Positions 52,901 through 61,136 of a stretch of 64,000 nt of DNA are shown one piece after another. The translations under genes were made by a program, and so were the position numbers. Positions within the stretch are counted from its first letter, which is position 1; each line of letters starts with the position of its first letter. Source of the stretch: SELP01 sp035969385 (GTDB lineage Bacteria > Pseudomonadota > Alphaproteobacteria > Rhodobacterales > Rhodobacteraceae); NCBI RefSeq assembly GCF_035969385.1, contig NZ_JAYKKJ010000003.1, positions 310,001 through 374,000 on the forward strand, in the 5' to 3' direction. Below the pieces are notes generated by a model. That model did not search any database and was not told the DNA's origin. It was given only the letters and a program-made list of their open reading frames with translations.

Positions 52901-54397
52901 CTATTGATCGGGTTGAACAGGGTCAATCGAAAAGCGACGCTGCCCCAAAATGACCCCGGAAATGGCGAGAATAAGCAACAAGAGCGCCGGGATGTCGCCC
53001 CAGCTCAGATAGGGCGTTGGGCCAAGATCGGCGGGCAAGGGGGCATCAATCCAGCCGTCCACGTTCATCGGCAGGCTGTCGGTGATCCGCCCGCGCCCGT
53101 CGATCATGGCCGAGACGCCTGTATTGGCGACCCGGACCATCGGCAGGCCGGTTTCGATGGCGCGCAGCCGGGCCTGAGCCAGATGCTGTCGCGGGCCGGT
53201 GCCGGGGCCGAACCACGCGTCGTTGGTGATCAGCACCAACAACCGGGGCCGGTCGCCCGCGATAACTGCCGCGCGAACTTCTTCGGCGAATATCCCTTCA
53301 TAACAGATCAGCGGAACTGCCTGCCCCAATCCCGGCAGCAGGATGCGCGGCACCCCTTGCCCTTTCGAAAACCCGCCCCCTTCCGACGCGGCCAGCCCGC
53401 GCAGCCCGAACCGTCCGATCACCTCTCCGAAGGGGATGTATTCGCCGAAGGGCACAAGGTGGCGCTTGTCATAGATCGACCGGACCTCGCCCCCCAACCC
53501 CAGCACCGCAAGGGCGTTGTAATACCGGGCTCCGTCGCGCCGGTTCAGGCCAAGGATCACGGGGGCGCCTCGGGCCGCCTCGCCCACTTCGGAAAAGATC
53601 GGATCGGCATATTCCATCAGGTAGGGGATCGCGGTTTCCGGCCAGACGACCAGCGCGGGCGGCTGCCCCTGCCCAGTGGCGGTGATCAGACGGTTGTAGA
53701 AGACCGGCAAAAGGTCCGGGTCCCATTTTTCGTCCTGTGGCGCGTTGGGCTGCACCAGCCGAACCACGGGCGCACTCGCGTCCGGCGCGGGCGCGGCACC
53801 GGGCGACAGGGCAAATGCGGCAACAGCCCCGCCTAGGACGACCGCACCACCGATGACCCGCCTGCCATCCCAAAGCGTGGTCAGCCCCCAGACCAGCAGC
53901 GTGGTCAACAGGATCAGCCCGTGCGGCCCGGCAATGGCGGCCAGTTGGGCCAGCGGCGTATCGATCCAGATGTGCCCGATATTCGCCCAAGGAAAGCCGG
54001 TGAAAATATAGGCGCGGCAGACCTCGGCCCCGGCCAGCAGCGCAAGGACCCCGGCGCGTCCCATCCTGAACCGGGCCGCGATCCCGCTGGCCAGCGCCCA
54101 GAACAGGGCCAGCCCCGCCGCCATGAACACCACGGCAAAAGGGGCCATCCAGCCGTGGATGTCAGGTTCGACGAAGAACGGGAAAACGATCCAATGCAGC
54201 GCCGTGCCGAAATACCCGGTGCCCAGCGCCCAACCATCCCAGGCCGCGCCCCATCCCGTGGGGCGCATCCAGACCACTGCGGCAGCCAGCGCCGGTAAGG
54301 TCAGCCACCACAACCCCCACGGGGCCTGCCCCAGCGCGGCGACCGCGCCAAGGACAGCGAAAGCGGCCAGCCTGCGCCAGCCGCTATTCGGCAGCAT
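52901..54397 (-). CDS. lnt: Apolipoprotein N-acyltransferase
   Basis: 498 residues. About seven N-terminal membrane helices precede a nitrilase domain whose triad is visible: VWPETAIPYL (Glu), KRHLVPFGEYIPFG (Lys) and PLICYEGIFAEEVR (Cys). It adds the third acyl chain to lipoproteins, several of which are encoded in this window. Its start overlaps the corC 3' end by 14 bases. The stop lies 25 bp from the metK riboswitch, so lnt and metK transcription units are adjacent. Confidence 0.95.
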   Translation of the reverse strand: MLPNSGWRRLAAFAVLGAVAALGQAPWGLWWLTLPALAAAVVWMRPTGWGAAWDGWALGTGYFGTALHWIVFPFFVEPDIHGWMAPFAVVFMAAGLALFWALASGIAARFRMGRAGVLALLAGAEVCRAYIFTGFPWANIGHIWIDTPLAQLAAIAGPHGLILLTTLLVWGLTTLWDGRRVIGGAVVLGGAVAAFALSPGAAPAPDASAPVVRLVQPNAPQDEKWDPDLLPVFYNRLITATGQGQPPALVVWPETAIPYLMEYADPIFSEVGEAARGAPVILGLNRRDGARYYNALAVLGLGGEVRSIYDKRHLVPFGEYIPFGEVIGRFGLRGLAASEGGGFSKGQGVPRILLPGLGQAVPLICYEGIFAEEVRAAVIAGDRPRLLVLITNDAWFGPGTGPRQHLAQARLRAIETGLPMVRVANTGVSAMIDGRGRITDSLPMNVDGWIDAPLPADLGPTPYLSWGDIPALLLLILAISGVILGQRRFSIDPVQPDQ

Positions 54398-55292
54398 GTG
54401 GCAGGCGCACGCGCAACCGCTTGATCCGGCGGGGGTCGGCCTCGACCACTTCGAATTCGGGGCCGGACGGGTGGCGGATCACCTCGCCCCGCGCGGGGAC
54501 ATGGCCGGACAGCATGAAGACCAGACCGCCAAGCGTGTCGACCTCTTCACCGTCGATCTCCTCATGCTCGGTCAGCGGCATCCCGATCTCGGCCTCGAAC
54601 TCCTCCAGCGGGGTGCGGGCCTGTGCCATGTAGACCCCCGGTTTCTCGCAAGAGAAACTTTCGGCTTCGTCCACGTCGTGTTCGTCTTCGATCTCGCCCA
54701 CCACCTGTTCGATCAGGTCTTCGATGGTCAGCAATCCGTCGGTACCACCGTATTCGTCGATCACAAGGGCCATGTGAATTCGCTCGGCCTGCATCTTTTG
54801 CAGCAGGATGCCGATAGGCATGGAGGGGGGCACGTAAAGAAGCGGGCGCAGCATCGCGCGCATGTCAAATTCGGACGTGTCGCCGTTGAACCCGTAGCGC
54901 AGAGCGAAATCTTTCAGGTTGGCAATCCCGATCGGGGTATCGAGCGTGCCTTCATAGACGGGAATCCGGGTCAGCCCGCTTTCGCGGAACACCTCGACCA
55001 GTTCATCCTTGGAGATGGTTACCGAAACGGCCACGATTTCCGCCTTGGGGATCGCCACATCCTCGACCCGCATACGACGCAGGTTCAGCATTCCCGGAAC
55101 GGGGCTGCCGTTCGCGGGGGCGCGGGACTGTGTCTCGTTGTGCGGATCGCTGTCGTCCTCGACCGGGGTCAAGGCATCGAAAATGCGGCTGAAGAAGCCC
55201 TTGCCCTGACTACTCTGGGCCTCGGTCGTCTCTGTCTGGTCCGGTTGCGCGCCATGCGCTGCGCTAGAGGACCCGTCTGCGGTATCGCCCAT
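54384..55292 (-). CDS. corC: CorC/HlyC-type CBS-domain protein
   Basis: 302 residues with AGGAG before the ATG at 55292. A polar N-terminus of about 50 residues is followed by two CBS domains (MRVEDVAIPKAEIVAVSVTI, ALVIDEYGGTDGLLTIEDLI) and the C-terminal CorC_HlyC domain with GGLVFMLSGHVPARGEVI. Although associated with Mg2+/Co2+ efflux in name, its exact action is unclear. The ybeY-corC-lnt order is the standard alphaproteobacterial one. Confidence 0.9.
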   Translation of the reverse strand: MGDTADGSSSAAHGAQPDQTETTEAQSSQGKGFFSRIFDALTPVEDDSDPHNETQSRAPANGSPVPGMLNLRRMRVEDVAIPKAEIVAVSVTISKDELVEVFRESGLTRIPVYEGTLDTPIGIANLKDFALRYGFNGDTSEFDMRAMLRPLLYVPPSMPIGILLQKMQAERIHMALVIDEYGGTDGLLTIEDLIEQVVGEIEDEHDVDEAESFSCEKPGVYMAQARTPLEEFEAEIGMPLTEHEEIDGEEVDTLGGLVFMLSGHVPARGEVIRHPSGPEFEVVEADPRRIKRLRVRLPHAAE

Positions 55293-55332
55293 CTTCTCCT
55301 GTATCCATGGCGCGCGGATCTGTCCGGCGCCT

Positions 55333-55842
55333 TCAGTCTTCCCGGTAATATGGGTCCGGGACCCCCAGTTTGCCAAGTATCTCCACCTCTAATCCTTCCA
55401 TTAGGGTGGCATCCGGGTCACGGATGTGATCGTAGCCCAGAAGATGTAACACCCCGTGAACGACAAGATGCGTGGTGTGATCGGCCAAAGGCTTGCCCGC
55501 CTCGGCGGCTTCGCGGGCGCAGGTATCATAGGAAATCGCGATATCGCCCAGTTCGACCGTGCCGAACATATCGGGCTCGGGCAGGCCCGGCCGGGCGCCG
55601 GGGGCATCGGCGCCGCGTTCCTCGGCCGGCCAGGACAGCACATTGGTCGGAACCGGTTTGCCGCGAAATTCGGTGTTCAACTCGGCAATGCGGGCATCGT
55701 CACAGGCAAGAACCGACAGTTCGCAGTCCTCGGCCAGACCAAGGTGGCCCAGAACCGCCTCGGCTGCGGTGGCAATAAGATCGTCGATTCCAACGTCAGC
55801 CCAGCGGGGATCGGTAATGTCGATACTGATGTCGGCGGTCAC
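55333..55842 (-). CDS. ybeY: rRNA maturation RNase YbeY
   Basis: 169 residues. The zinc-binding motif HLVVHGVLHLLGYDH is complete (His-x3-His-x5-His). NVLSWPAEE and LGDIAISYDTCAREA precede it. YbeY processes 16S rRNA 3' ends and takes part in ribosome quality control. Translation starts at a GTG that overlaps the phoH stop (GTGA), which is strong evidence of coupling, and an upstream ATG is absent. Confidence 0.95.
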   Translation of the reverse strand: MTADISIDITDPRWADVGIDDLIATAAEAVLGHLGLAEDCELSVLACDDARIAELNTEFRGKPVPTNVLSWPAEERGADAPGARPGLPEPDMFGTVELGDIAISYDTCAREAAEAGKPLADHTTHLVVHGVLHLLGYDHIRDPDATLMEGLEVEILGKLGVPDPYYRED

Positions 55843-56861
55843 AGCACGCCGCCGTTGTCCGCCTTGTCGTAGGCCTCGATAATCGCGGCGACCAGCGGGT
55901 GGCGCACCACGTCCTTGGCTGTGAAATAGTTGAAGCTGATCTTGTCGATCCCCTTCAAGAGCCGTTCCGCGTCGGCAAGTCCCGACGTCTGGCCGCGCGG
56001 CAGGTCCACCTGACTGCGATCGCCGGTGATGACCATGCGGCTGCCTTCGCCAAGTCGGGTCAGGAACATTTTCATCTGCATGGTGGTGGCGTTCTGCGCC
56101 TCGTCCAGCACCACGAAGGCATTCGACAGGGTCCGCCCCCGCATGAAGGCCAATGGCGCGATTTCAATGCGCTTTTCCTCGATCAGCTTGGCGGTCTGCT
56201 TGCCGGGAAGGAAATCATTCAGCGCGTCGTAAAGCGGCTGCATGAACGGATCGACCTTGTCCTTCATGTCGCCGGGCAGATAGCCCAGCTTTTCCCCGGC
56301 TTCGACTGCCGGGCGGGACAGGATGATCCGGTCAACCTTGCCTTCGATAAACAGGTTCACGCCCACGGCGACGGCCAGATAGGTCTTGCCGGTCCCGGCC
56401 GGGCCGATGCCGAAGGCCATCTCGTGATTGAACAGGTTGCGGACATAGGCCTTTTGCGCATCGGTGCGCGGCTCCACCAACTTGCGGCGGGTCTTGATCT
56501 CGACCGGGCCCTTGCCGAACATCTCCATCTGGTCGCCGGCAAGCGTGCCGGTATCGGCCTCGGACGACCCCATCCGCAACTCGCGGTCCACATCGGCCAG
56601 TTCGACGCTGCGCCCGGATTCCAGCCGACCATAGAGGGCCTGAAGCACGTCGCTGGCAGCCTTGCGTGGGGCTTCCTCTCCGACGATGGCAAGGTGATTG
56701 CCGCGGCGCAGGATCTGCACTTGCAGGTCGTTTTCGATCTTGGCCAGGTTCCTGTCGTATTCGCCACACAGGTCGATCAGCAGGAAATTATCGGGGAACT
56801 CCAAATGGGTTTCGGCAAGTTCCGGGTTGGTTTCAAGCGGGGGCAGGATGCTCGTGGCCAA
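55839..56861 (-). CDS. phoH: PhoH-family ATPase (PhoL-like)
   Basis: 340 residues. The Walker A is GPAGTGKTYLAVAVGVNLF, the Walker B VVLDEAQNATTMQMKMFLTR, and GDRSQVDLPRGQTSGLADA follows. An N-terminal KH-like domain (residues about 20-90, LCGEYDRNLAKIEN...) is present, as in PhoH/PhoL. It is a predicted RNA helicase or NTPase linked with YbeY. It starts at 56861 and overlaps ybeY by 4 nt. Confidence 0.94.
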   Translation of the reverse strand: MATSILPPLETNPELAETHLEFPDNFLLIDLCGEYDRNLAKIENDLQVQILRRGNHLAIVGEEAPRKAASDVLQALYGRLESGRSVELADVDRELRMGSSEADTGTLAGDQMEMFGKGPVEIKTRRKLVEPRTDAQKAYVRNLFNHEMAFGIGPAGTGKTYLAVAVGVNLFIEGKVDRIILSRPAVEAGEKLGYLPGDMKDKVDPFMQPLYDALNDFLPGKQTAKLIEEKRIEIAPLAFMRGRTLSNAFVVLDEAQNATTMQMKMFLTRLGEGSRMVITGDRSQVDLPRGQTSGLADAERLLKGIDKISFNYFTAKDVVRHPLVAAIIEAYDKADNGGVL

Positions 56862-56956
56862 AAATCGCGACTCCTCTTAGGCGGGCTTGGGTCGATGGTG
56901 GCAATTCGGCTTGCCATGCGCAAGGCATGACGCGCGCAGGTCACAACTTTGCGACG

Positions 56957-56986
56957 AAAAAGGCCGCAGCAGATGCTGCGGCCTTT
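56957..56986 (-). terminator. Strong terminator after the OmpA-lipoprotein pair
   Basis: AAAGGCCGCAGCA and TGCTGCGGCCTTT form a perfect 13-bp stem with a 2-base loop, and the leftward transcript continues with CTTTTTCG. It lies 28 bp beyond the lipoprotein stop. Confidence 0.92.
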
Positions 56987-57013
56987 CGCTATTCGGGATA
57001 CTGCCCGGGCAGA

Positions 57014-57313
57014 TCAAAGGATGTCCGGCAGGCTGGACCCATCCTTGAACGGGCCCACGGCAGTTTCCGGCGGCGCGACGCCCGAACAGACCGGACGGCC
57101 ATCGGGGGTCAGGCGTTCGGAGAGGTATCCTTCCCAACCGTCGTCGATGATCCAGTGGTCGCAGCCGTTCGGGTCAACCCAGATACCGGCGACCATATTG
57201 GACAGGTCCCCACCATCGACACCAAAGTTGAGGTCCTGGCTCTTGTCCTCTCCGACGCAGGCGGACACGGATGCGGCAGCGGCGAGGATTGCGATGCTCT
57301 TGAATACTTTCAT
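57014..57313 (-). CDS. Small lipoprotein sharing a domain with the upstream OmpA protein
   Basis: 99 residues from the ATG at 57313 with GAGG nine bases ahead. MKVFKSIAILAAAASVSAC is a lipoprotein signal with lipobox Cys19. Residues 43-76 (GIWVDPNGCDHWIIDDG, then EGYLSERLTPDGRPVC) match residues 46-79 of the OmpA protein in the next gene. Two alternative starts exist: GTG 57328, which overlaps the upstream stop, and ATG 57322. No family name is known to me. It is co-transcribed with the OmpA gene and terminated just after. Confidence 0.8.
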   Translation of the reverse strand: MKVFKSIAILAAAASVSACVGEDKSQDLNFGVDGGDLSNMVAGIWVDPNGCDHWIIDDGWEGYLSERLTPDGRPVCSGVAPPETAVGPFKDGSSLPDIL

Positions 57314-57324
57314 CTCACTCATCC

Positions 57325-57912
57325 TCACTTCAGGCAGTAGATTTCAACGCGGCGGTTCTGAGCCATGCCGCCTTCGGGGGTATCGTTCGGGGCGCGGGGG
57401 CTACGTTCGCCAAAACCACGAACATCCGCGACCCGGGCACCAGCGCCGGCCGCAACCTGCGCAACCGCATTCGCGCGGTTCGTGGACAGGCGCATGTTGT
57501 ATTCATCAGACGCGCGGCTGTCGGTATGGCCGTAGATCAGGAAGGCAAAGGTGCCATTCGCCATCGACTGCTGGAAGAACTGGGCCAGGCGTTGGCGGTT
57601 GGCCGCGTTGATGTTGTAGCGGTCGGTCGCGAACAATTGGTCCGTCGGGACAACGCCGCAAATCTCGGCACGGTGGCAGACGGGGCGCCCGTCACGGGTT
57701 CGGTGCGGCGACATGTAGCCTTCGGCGCCATCGTCCATCACCCAGTGCTCACAACCATCGGGATCGATCCAGATACCGGGGATATACCGTTCCCCCTGGA
57801 CGGTCCGGCTGTCCTGCGCCGAAGCCGGTGCGGCCGCCATGGCCAGACCAAGCGCAACTGCCGTGATCGCTCCGAAGGTCATACGTGCGGTTCTTTTGAT
57901 TTCAATTGCCAC
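57325..57912 (-). CDS. OmpA-family protein with an N-terminal GIW-DGRPVC domain
   Basis: 195 residues from a GTG with AAAGGG ahead. A signal peptide (ending AAAPASAQ) is followed by a 34-residue Cys-containing domain at 46-79 and a complete OmpA C-terminal peptidoglycan-binding domain (LIYGHTDSRASDEYNMRLST then NRANAVAQ, GFGERSPRAPNDTPEG and NRRVEIYC). It probably lies in the periplasm or outer membrane, bound to peptidoglycan. The N-terminal domain is shared with the lipoprotein downstream. The GTG overlaps no other gene. Confidence 0.88.
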   Translation of the reverse strand: MAIEIKRTARMTFGAITAVALGLAMAAAPASAQDSRTVQGERYIPGIWIDPDGCEHWVMDDGAEGYMSPHRTRDGRPVCHRAEICGVVPTDQLFATDRYNINAANRQRLAQFFQQSMANGTFAFLIYGHTDSRASDEYNMRLSTNRANAVAQVAAGAGARVADVRGFGERSPRAPNDTPEGGMAQNRRVEIYCLK

Positions 57913-58023
57913 AGAGATGCCCTTTACGCTTTCAGCGCGACCGGAAACAACCGAACGCGCACTTGAACTTCCGCCACAATCTTACCAAATTTGGGGGTAT
58001 GGGAAGCTTAAAAGGGCATATAT

Positions 58024-58042
58024 TGTATCGCAATCAGATACA
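58024..58042. promoter_or_regulatory. TGTATC-N7-GATACA palindrome upstream of the OmpA gene
   Basis: A perfect 6+7+6 inverted repeat lies 112 bp upstream of the OmpA start codon, in AT-richer intergenic DNA of about 203 bp. It is a possible operator or promoter-proximal hairpin. No regulator can be named. Confidence 0.4.
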
Positions 58043-58116
58043 GTCCCGCCGAAAGGCGCGGATTGTTCGGTGGTGTTGACTGAACTCGCGCTATCCGCGC
58101 AAAGGCATTCGGCAAG

Positions 58117-59454
58117 CTAGTTTGCCCCGACCAATTCCCCGGCAAGCGAATTCGGGCCACTGGCCTTGATTCTGACCTTTGCGATCCGCCCCTTCAGGTC
58201 AGCAGGGGCAAGTGCATGGACCGCGTGCAGGTATTCTGATTTTCCAACCATCTGGCCCGGCAGGCGGCCTTCCTTTTCGAACAGGACCGACACCTCGCGC
58301 CCGACCATGCTGTCCTGAAGCGCGCGTTGTTGCTGGGTGATCAGCGCCTGCAACCGGGCCAGCCGCTCAGAGGCGACCTCGGGGTCGACCATCTTGGCCA
58401 CCTTCTCGGCCGCGGGGGTGCCGGGGCGGGCCGAATATTTGAACGAGAACGCGGTGCCATAGCCCGCGTCGCGCACGATCGCCATAGTGTCTTCGAAATC
58501 CTGGTCCGTCTCGCCCGGGAAGCCGACGATGAAATCGCCCGACAAATGCAGATCGGGCCGCGCCGCGCGGATACGTTCGATCAGCTTCAGGTAGCTTTCG
58601 GCAGTGTGTTTGCGGTTCATCGCCTTGAGAATCCTGTCGGACCCGGACTGCACCGGTAGATGCAGATAGGGCATCAGCTTGTCACAGGTGCCATGCGCCT
58701 CGATCAGCGCGTCGTCCATGTCGTTGGGGTGCGAGGTGGTGAACCGGATGCGGTCCAGCCCGTCGATCTCCGAGAGCGCCCAGATCAGCCCCGCAAGACC
58801 CTTGTCGTGGCCGTGGTAGGCATTCACGTTCTGGCCCAACAGGGTGATCTCGCGCACCCCTGCCTCGACCAGCTCGCGGGCTTCGCGCAAGATACGGCCT
58901 GCCGGTCGGCTGACCTCGGCCCCACGGGTATAGGGGACCACGCAGAAGGAACAGAATTTGTCGCAGCCTTCCTGCACCGTCAGAAAGGCGGTCGGGCCGC
59001 GCTTGGCCTTGGGGCGGGACTTCAGGGTTTCGAACTTGTCTTCCTCGGGGAATTCCGTGTCGAGAACCTTTGCCCCTTTGCCAGCCGCCTCTTCCAGCGC
59101 CGGCAGCCGATGATAGGACTGCGGGCCGACCACAAGATCAACCATCGGCTGGCGCAGCATGATCTCTTCACCCTCGGCCTGCGCCACACAGCCCGCGACA
59201 CCGATCTTCAGGTCCGGCTTTGCATCTTTCAACGGCTTAAACCGGCCCAGTTCGGAATAGACCTTTTCCGCCGCCTTTTCCCGAATGTGGCAGGTGTTCA
59301 GCAGGATCATGTCCGCATCGTCCGGGGTCGCCGTTTCGACATAGCCCTTGCCGCCCAGCGCCTCGGCCATGCGTTCGCTGTCGTAGACGTTCATCTGGCA
59401 CCCGTAGGTCTTGATGAACAGCTTCTTTGGCGCGTCGGTCTTTGGATCGGACAT
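58117..59454 (-). CDS. miaB: tRNA-2-methylthio-N6-dimethylallyladenosine synthase
   Basis: 445 residues. The radical-SAM cluster motif CDKFCSFCVVPYTRG, the N-terminal UPF0004 domain (KTYGCQMNVYDSER, LLNTCHIREKA with the three cysteines of the second cluster), and a C-terminal TRAM domain are visible. It adds the methylthio group to A37 of tRNAs. The ATG at 59454 begins a poorly conserved but plausible lead (MSDPKTDAPKKLFIKTYGCQ). It is upstream of the OmpA pair rather than directly next to phoH. Confidence 0.97.
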   Translation of the reverse strand: MSDPKTDAPKKLFIKTYGCQMNVYDSERMAEALGGKGYVETATPDDADMILLNTCHIREKAAEKVYSELGRFKPLKDAKPDLKIGVAGCVAQAEGEEIMLRQPMVDLVVGPQSYHRLPALEEAAGKGAKVLDTEFPEEDKFETLKSRPKAKRGPTAFLTVQEGCDKFCSFCVVPYTRGAEVSRPAGRILREARELVEAGVREITLLGQNVNAYHGHDKGLAGLIWALSEIDGLDRIRFTTSHPNDMDDALIEAHGTCDKLMPYLHLPVQSGSDRILKAMNRKHTAESYLKLIERIRAARPDLHLSGDFIVGFPGETDQDFEDTMAIVRDAGYGTAFSFKYSARPGTPAAEKVAKMVDPEVASERLARLQALITQQQRALQDSMVGREVSVLFEKEGRLPGQMVGKSEYLHAVHALAPADLKGRIAKVRIKASGPNSLAGELVGAN

Positions 59455-59584
59455 CGGGCAGGTTCCGCAGTGGCAGGCGTGGATTGGATCGCGCCTACCT
59501 AGCGCGGGCGTCCCAGTCTTGCAATGCACCCGGTTTTAACGGAACTTGCGGCAGTGTCGGGCAGGTCCATTCGGAAGGGTAAAC

Positions 59585-60463
59585 ATGGCAGAGCATTATT
59601 CGAGCCTCACCTCCTTTCTGCGGCTGGGCAAGGCCGCGTTGGCGAAGGGGCCGGTCGCGCTGTTGCTGATCGAGGATGGGGTCGAGATTGCGTCGACCTT
59701 GCGCCACAATATCGACGCGGGCTTCAAGAACGTGATCGCCTTCGGATCGCCGGACATCCCCTTCCCCAAAGGGCTGGAGGAGCTGATGGTGCGGGTCGAT
59801 CACGATCTGTCCGCGGAAGGCGCTATGGAGGCCGTGATCAATGGCTGCATCGAGGCGGCACCGCGGGGAACGTGGCTCTACTACAGCTATAACGCCGAAT
59901 ACCTGTTCCACCCGTTTTGCGAACACCGCAATATTGCGGAACTTCTGGCGTTCAACACCGAAGAGCGGCGGGATACGGTCCTGACCTATGTGGTCGATCT
60001 CTATGCCGGGGATCTCGACAGTTACCCTTCCGCAGTCTGTCTGGACGATGCCTATCTGGACAAATCTGGCTACTACGCGCTCGCCCGGCCGGACCCCACG
60101 AACCACAATCACCCGAAAGAGCGGCAGTTGGATTTCTTCGGCGGTCTGCGTTGGCGGTTCGAGGAACATATCCCGGCCCCGCGGCGGCGGATCGACAGGG
60201 TGTCACTGTTCCGGACCAAGCCGGGGCTGCGTATCCTGCCCAACCACACGTTCAACGACGAGGAATACAATACCTACGCCTGTCCCTGGCACCATAACCT
60301 GACGGCGGCGGTCTGTTCCTTCCGGACGGCCAAGGCGCTGAAGCGGAACCCCGGATCGACCTATGACATCCAGACCTTCCGCTGGCACAATTCGGCCGCG
60401 TTCACCTGGCATTCACAGCAGCTTCTGGATCTGGGGCTGATGGAGCCGGGGCAGTGGTTCTAG
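59585..60463 (+). CDS. Glycosyltransferase-family-2-like protein
   Basis: 292 residues. An N-terminal Rossmann-like domain (LRLGKAALAKGPVALLLIED then IDAGFKNVIAFGSPDIPFP) and an internal YNAEYLFHPF and DLYAGDLDSYPSAVCLDD resemble GT2-like domains (PF13704 type). No DxD catalytic pair is clear, and I cannot name a donor or acceptor. It stands alone between miaB (divergent) and the RAYT locus, and a REP begins five bases after its stop. The call is tentative. Confidence 0.55.
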   Translation: MAEHYSSLTSFLRLGKAALAKGPVALLLIEDGVEIASTLRHNIDAGFKNVIAFGSPDIPFPKGLEELMVRVDHDLSAEGAMEAVINGCIEAAPRGTWLYYSYNAEYLFHPFCEHRNIAELLAFNTEERRDTVLTYVVDLYAGDLDSYPSAVCLDDAYLDKSGYYALARPDPTNHNHPKERQLDFFGGLRWRFEEHIPAPRRRIDRVSLFRTKPGLRILPNHTFNDEEYNTYACPWHHNLTAAVCSFRTAKALKRNPGSTYDIQTFRWHNSAAFTWHSQQLLDLGLMEPGQWF

Positions 60464-60467
60464 GCAG

Positions 60468-60533
60468 GGTGGGTTAAAACCCACCTTACGCCTGCATTCC
60501 CAGCCCTGCCTGTAAGGTGGGTCTTGACCCACC
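60468..60533. repeat. Inverted REP pair (REPIN-like) left of the RAYT
   Basis: Two copies: GGTGGGTTAAAACCCACC with TTAC at 60468-60489 and, inverted, GTAA with GGTGGGTCTTGACCCACC at 60512-60533, 22 bp apart. The leftward RAYT reads through the second copy and stops in the TAA of the first. Confidence 0.88.
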
Positions 60534-61043
60534 CTGACCGGCAAACCCCGGCCCGACCGGGTGCGGGGCACCGCCAAACCGGCTGTCACGATGGACCGAG
60601 GAATAGGGCCAGGCGTCAGAGCGCGGCACCAGCCCCGCCCGCACGGGCGCTTCGTGGATCAGGCGGCGATGTGCGTCCATGTCACGGTCGTCGCGGATCA
60701 GATGTTCCCAGAACCTGCGCTGCCAGATGCCCTTGTCGCCCTTGCGCCGATGGCTGTTACGCAGGCAATCCGGCGGTGGCTGATGGCGCGAGAAGGTCGA
60801 TTTGATCAGCCGCCAGCGCTTTGGGAAATCCGCGTCGCCTTCCGGCAGGGTCCAGATCATGTGCAGATGGTCGGGCAGGATCACAGCCGCGTCGATGTCG
60901 AAGGGCCAGCGGGCCTTGGCGGTGGCCACGCAATCGCGCAACAGCCCAACCTCGCGCAGCAGCAGGTCTGACCGGCGGTCGGCAAGACGGACGGTGAAGA
61001 ACCAGGTGCCCCCGGGCACGAAAAGGCGACGATAGCAGGACAT
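60486..61043 (-). CDS. REP-associated transposase (RAYT, Y1_Tnp/TnpA-REP type), catalytic Tyr missing
   Basis: 185 residues from the ATG at 61043. It aligns from memory with E. coli TnpA-REP across its length: SCYRRLFVPGGTWFFTV, FDIDAAVILPDHLHMIWTLP (His59 and His61), and KGIWQRRFWEHLIRDDRDMD. In the last block E. coli has the catalytic Tyr in DYIYINPVKHG; here the same stretch reads RRLIHEAPVRAG with Leu128 at the Tyr position. Residues 171-178 and the stop codon are REP sequence. It is flanked by two REP pairs and has no companion gene. It is a single-domain protein without TnpB. Nuclease activity is doubtful. Confidence 0.85.
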   Translation of the reverse strand: MSCYRRLFVPGGTWFFTVRLADRRSDLLLREVGLLRDCVATAKARWPFDIDAAVILPDHLHMIWTLPEGDADFPKRWRLIKSTFSRHQPPPDCLRNSHRRKGDKGIWQRRFWEHLIRDDRDMDAHRRLIHEAPVRAGLVPRSDAWPYSSVHRDSRFGGAPHPVGPGFAGQGGSRPTLQAGLGMQA

Positions 61044-61071
61044 GCGGCCAGCCTGCCGCAGCATGGTTAAT

Positions 61072-61129
61072 GGTGGGTTAAAACCCACCTTACATCAGCG
61101 GGGCAAAGTAAGGTGGGTCTTGACCCACC
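61072..61129. repeat. Inverted REP pair (REPIN-like) right of the RAYT
   Basis: GGTGGGTTAAAACCCACC with TTAC at 61072-61093 and GTAA with GGTGGGTCTTGACCCACC at 61108-61129, 14 bp apart. It repeats the inner sequences and order of the left pair, so the RAYT is bounded by direct copies of one compound unit. Confidence 0.88.
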
Positions 61130-61136
61130 CTGCCGG

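Noticed and set aside
60468..61129. A full IS200/IS605 insertion sequence
   Set aside because: No TnpB gene and no IS-type ends are present; the gene is a single RAYT-type domain beside palindromes.
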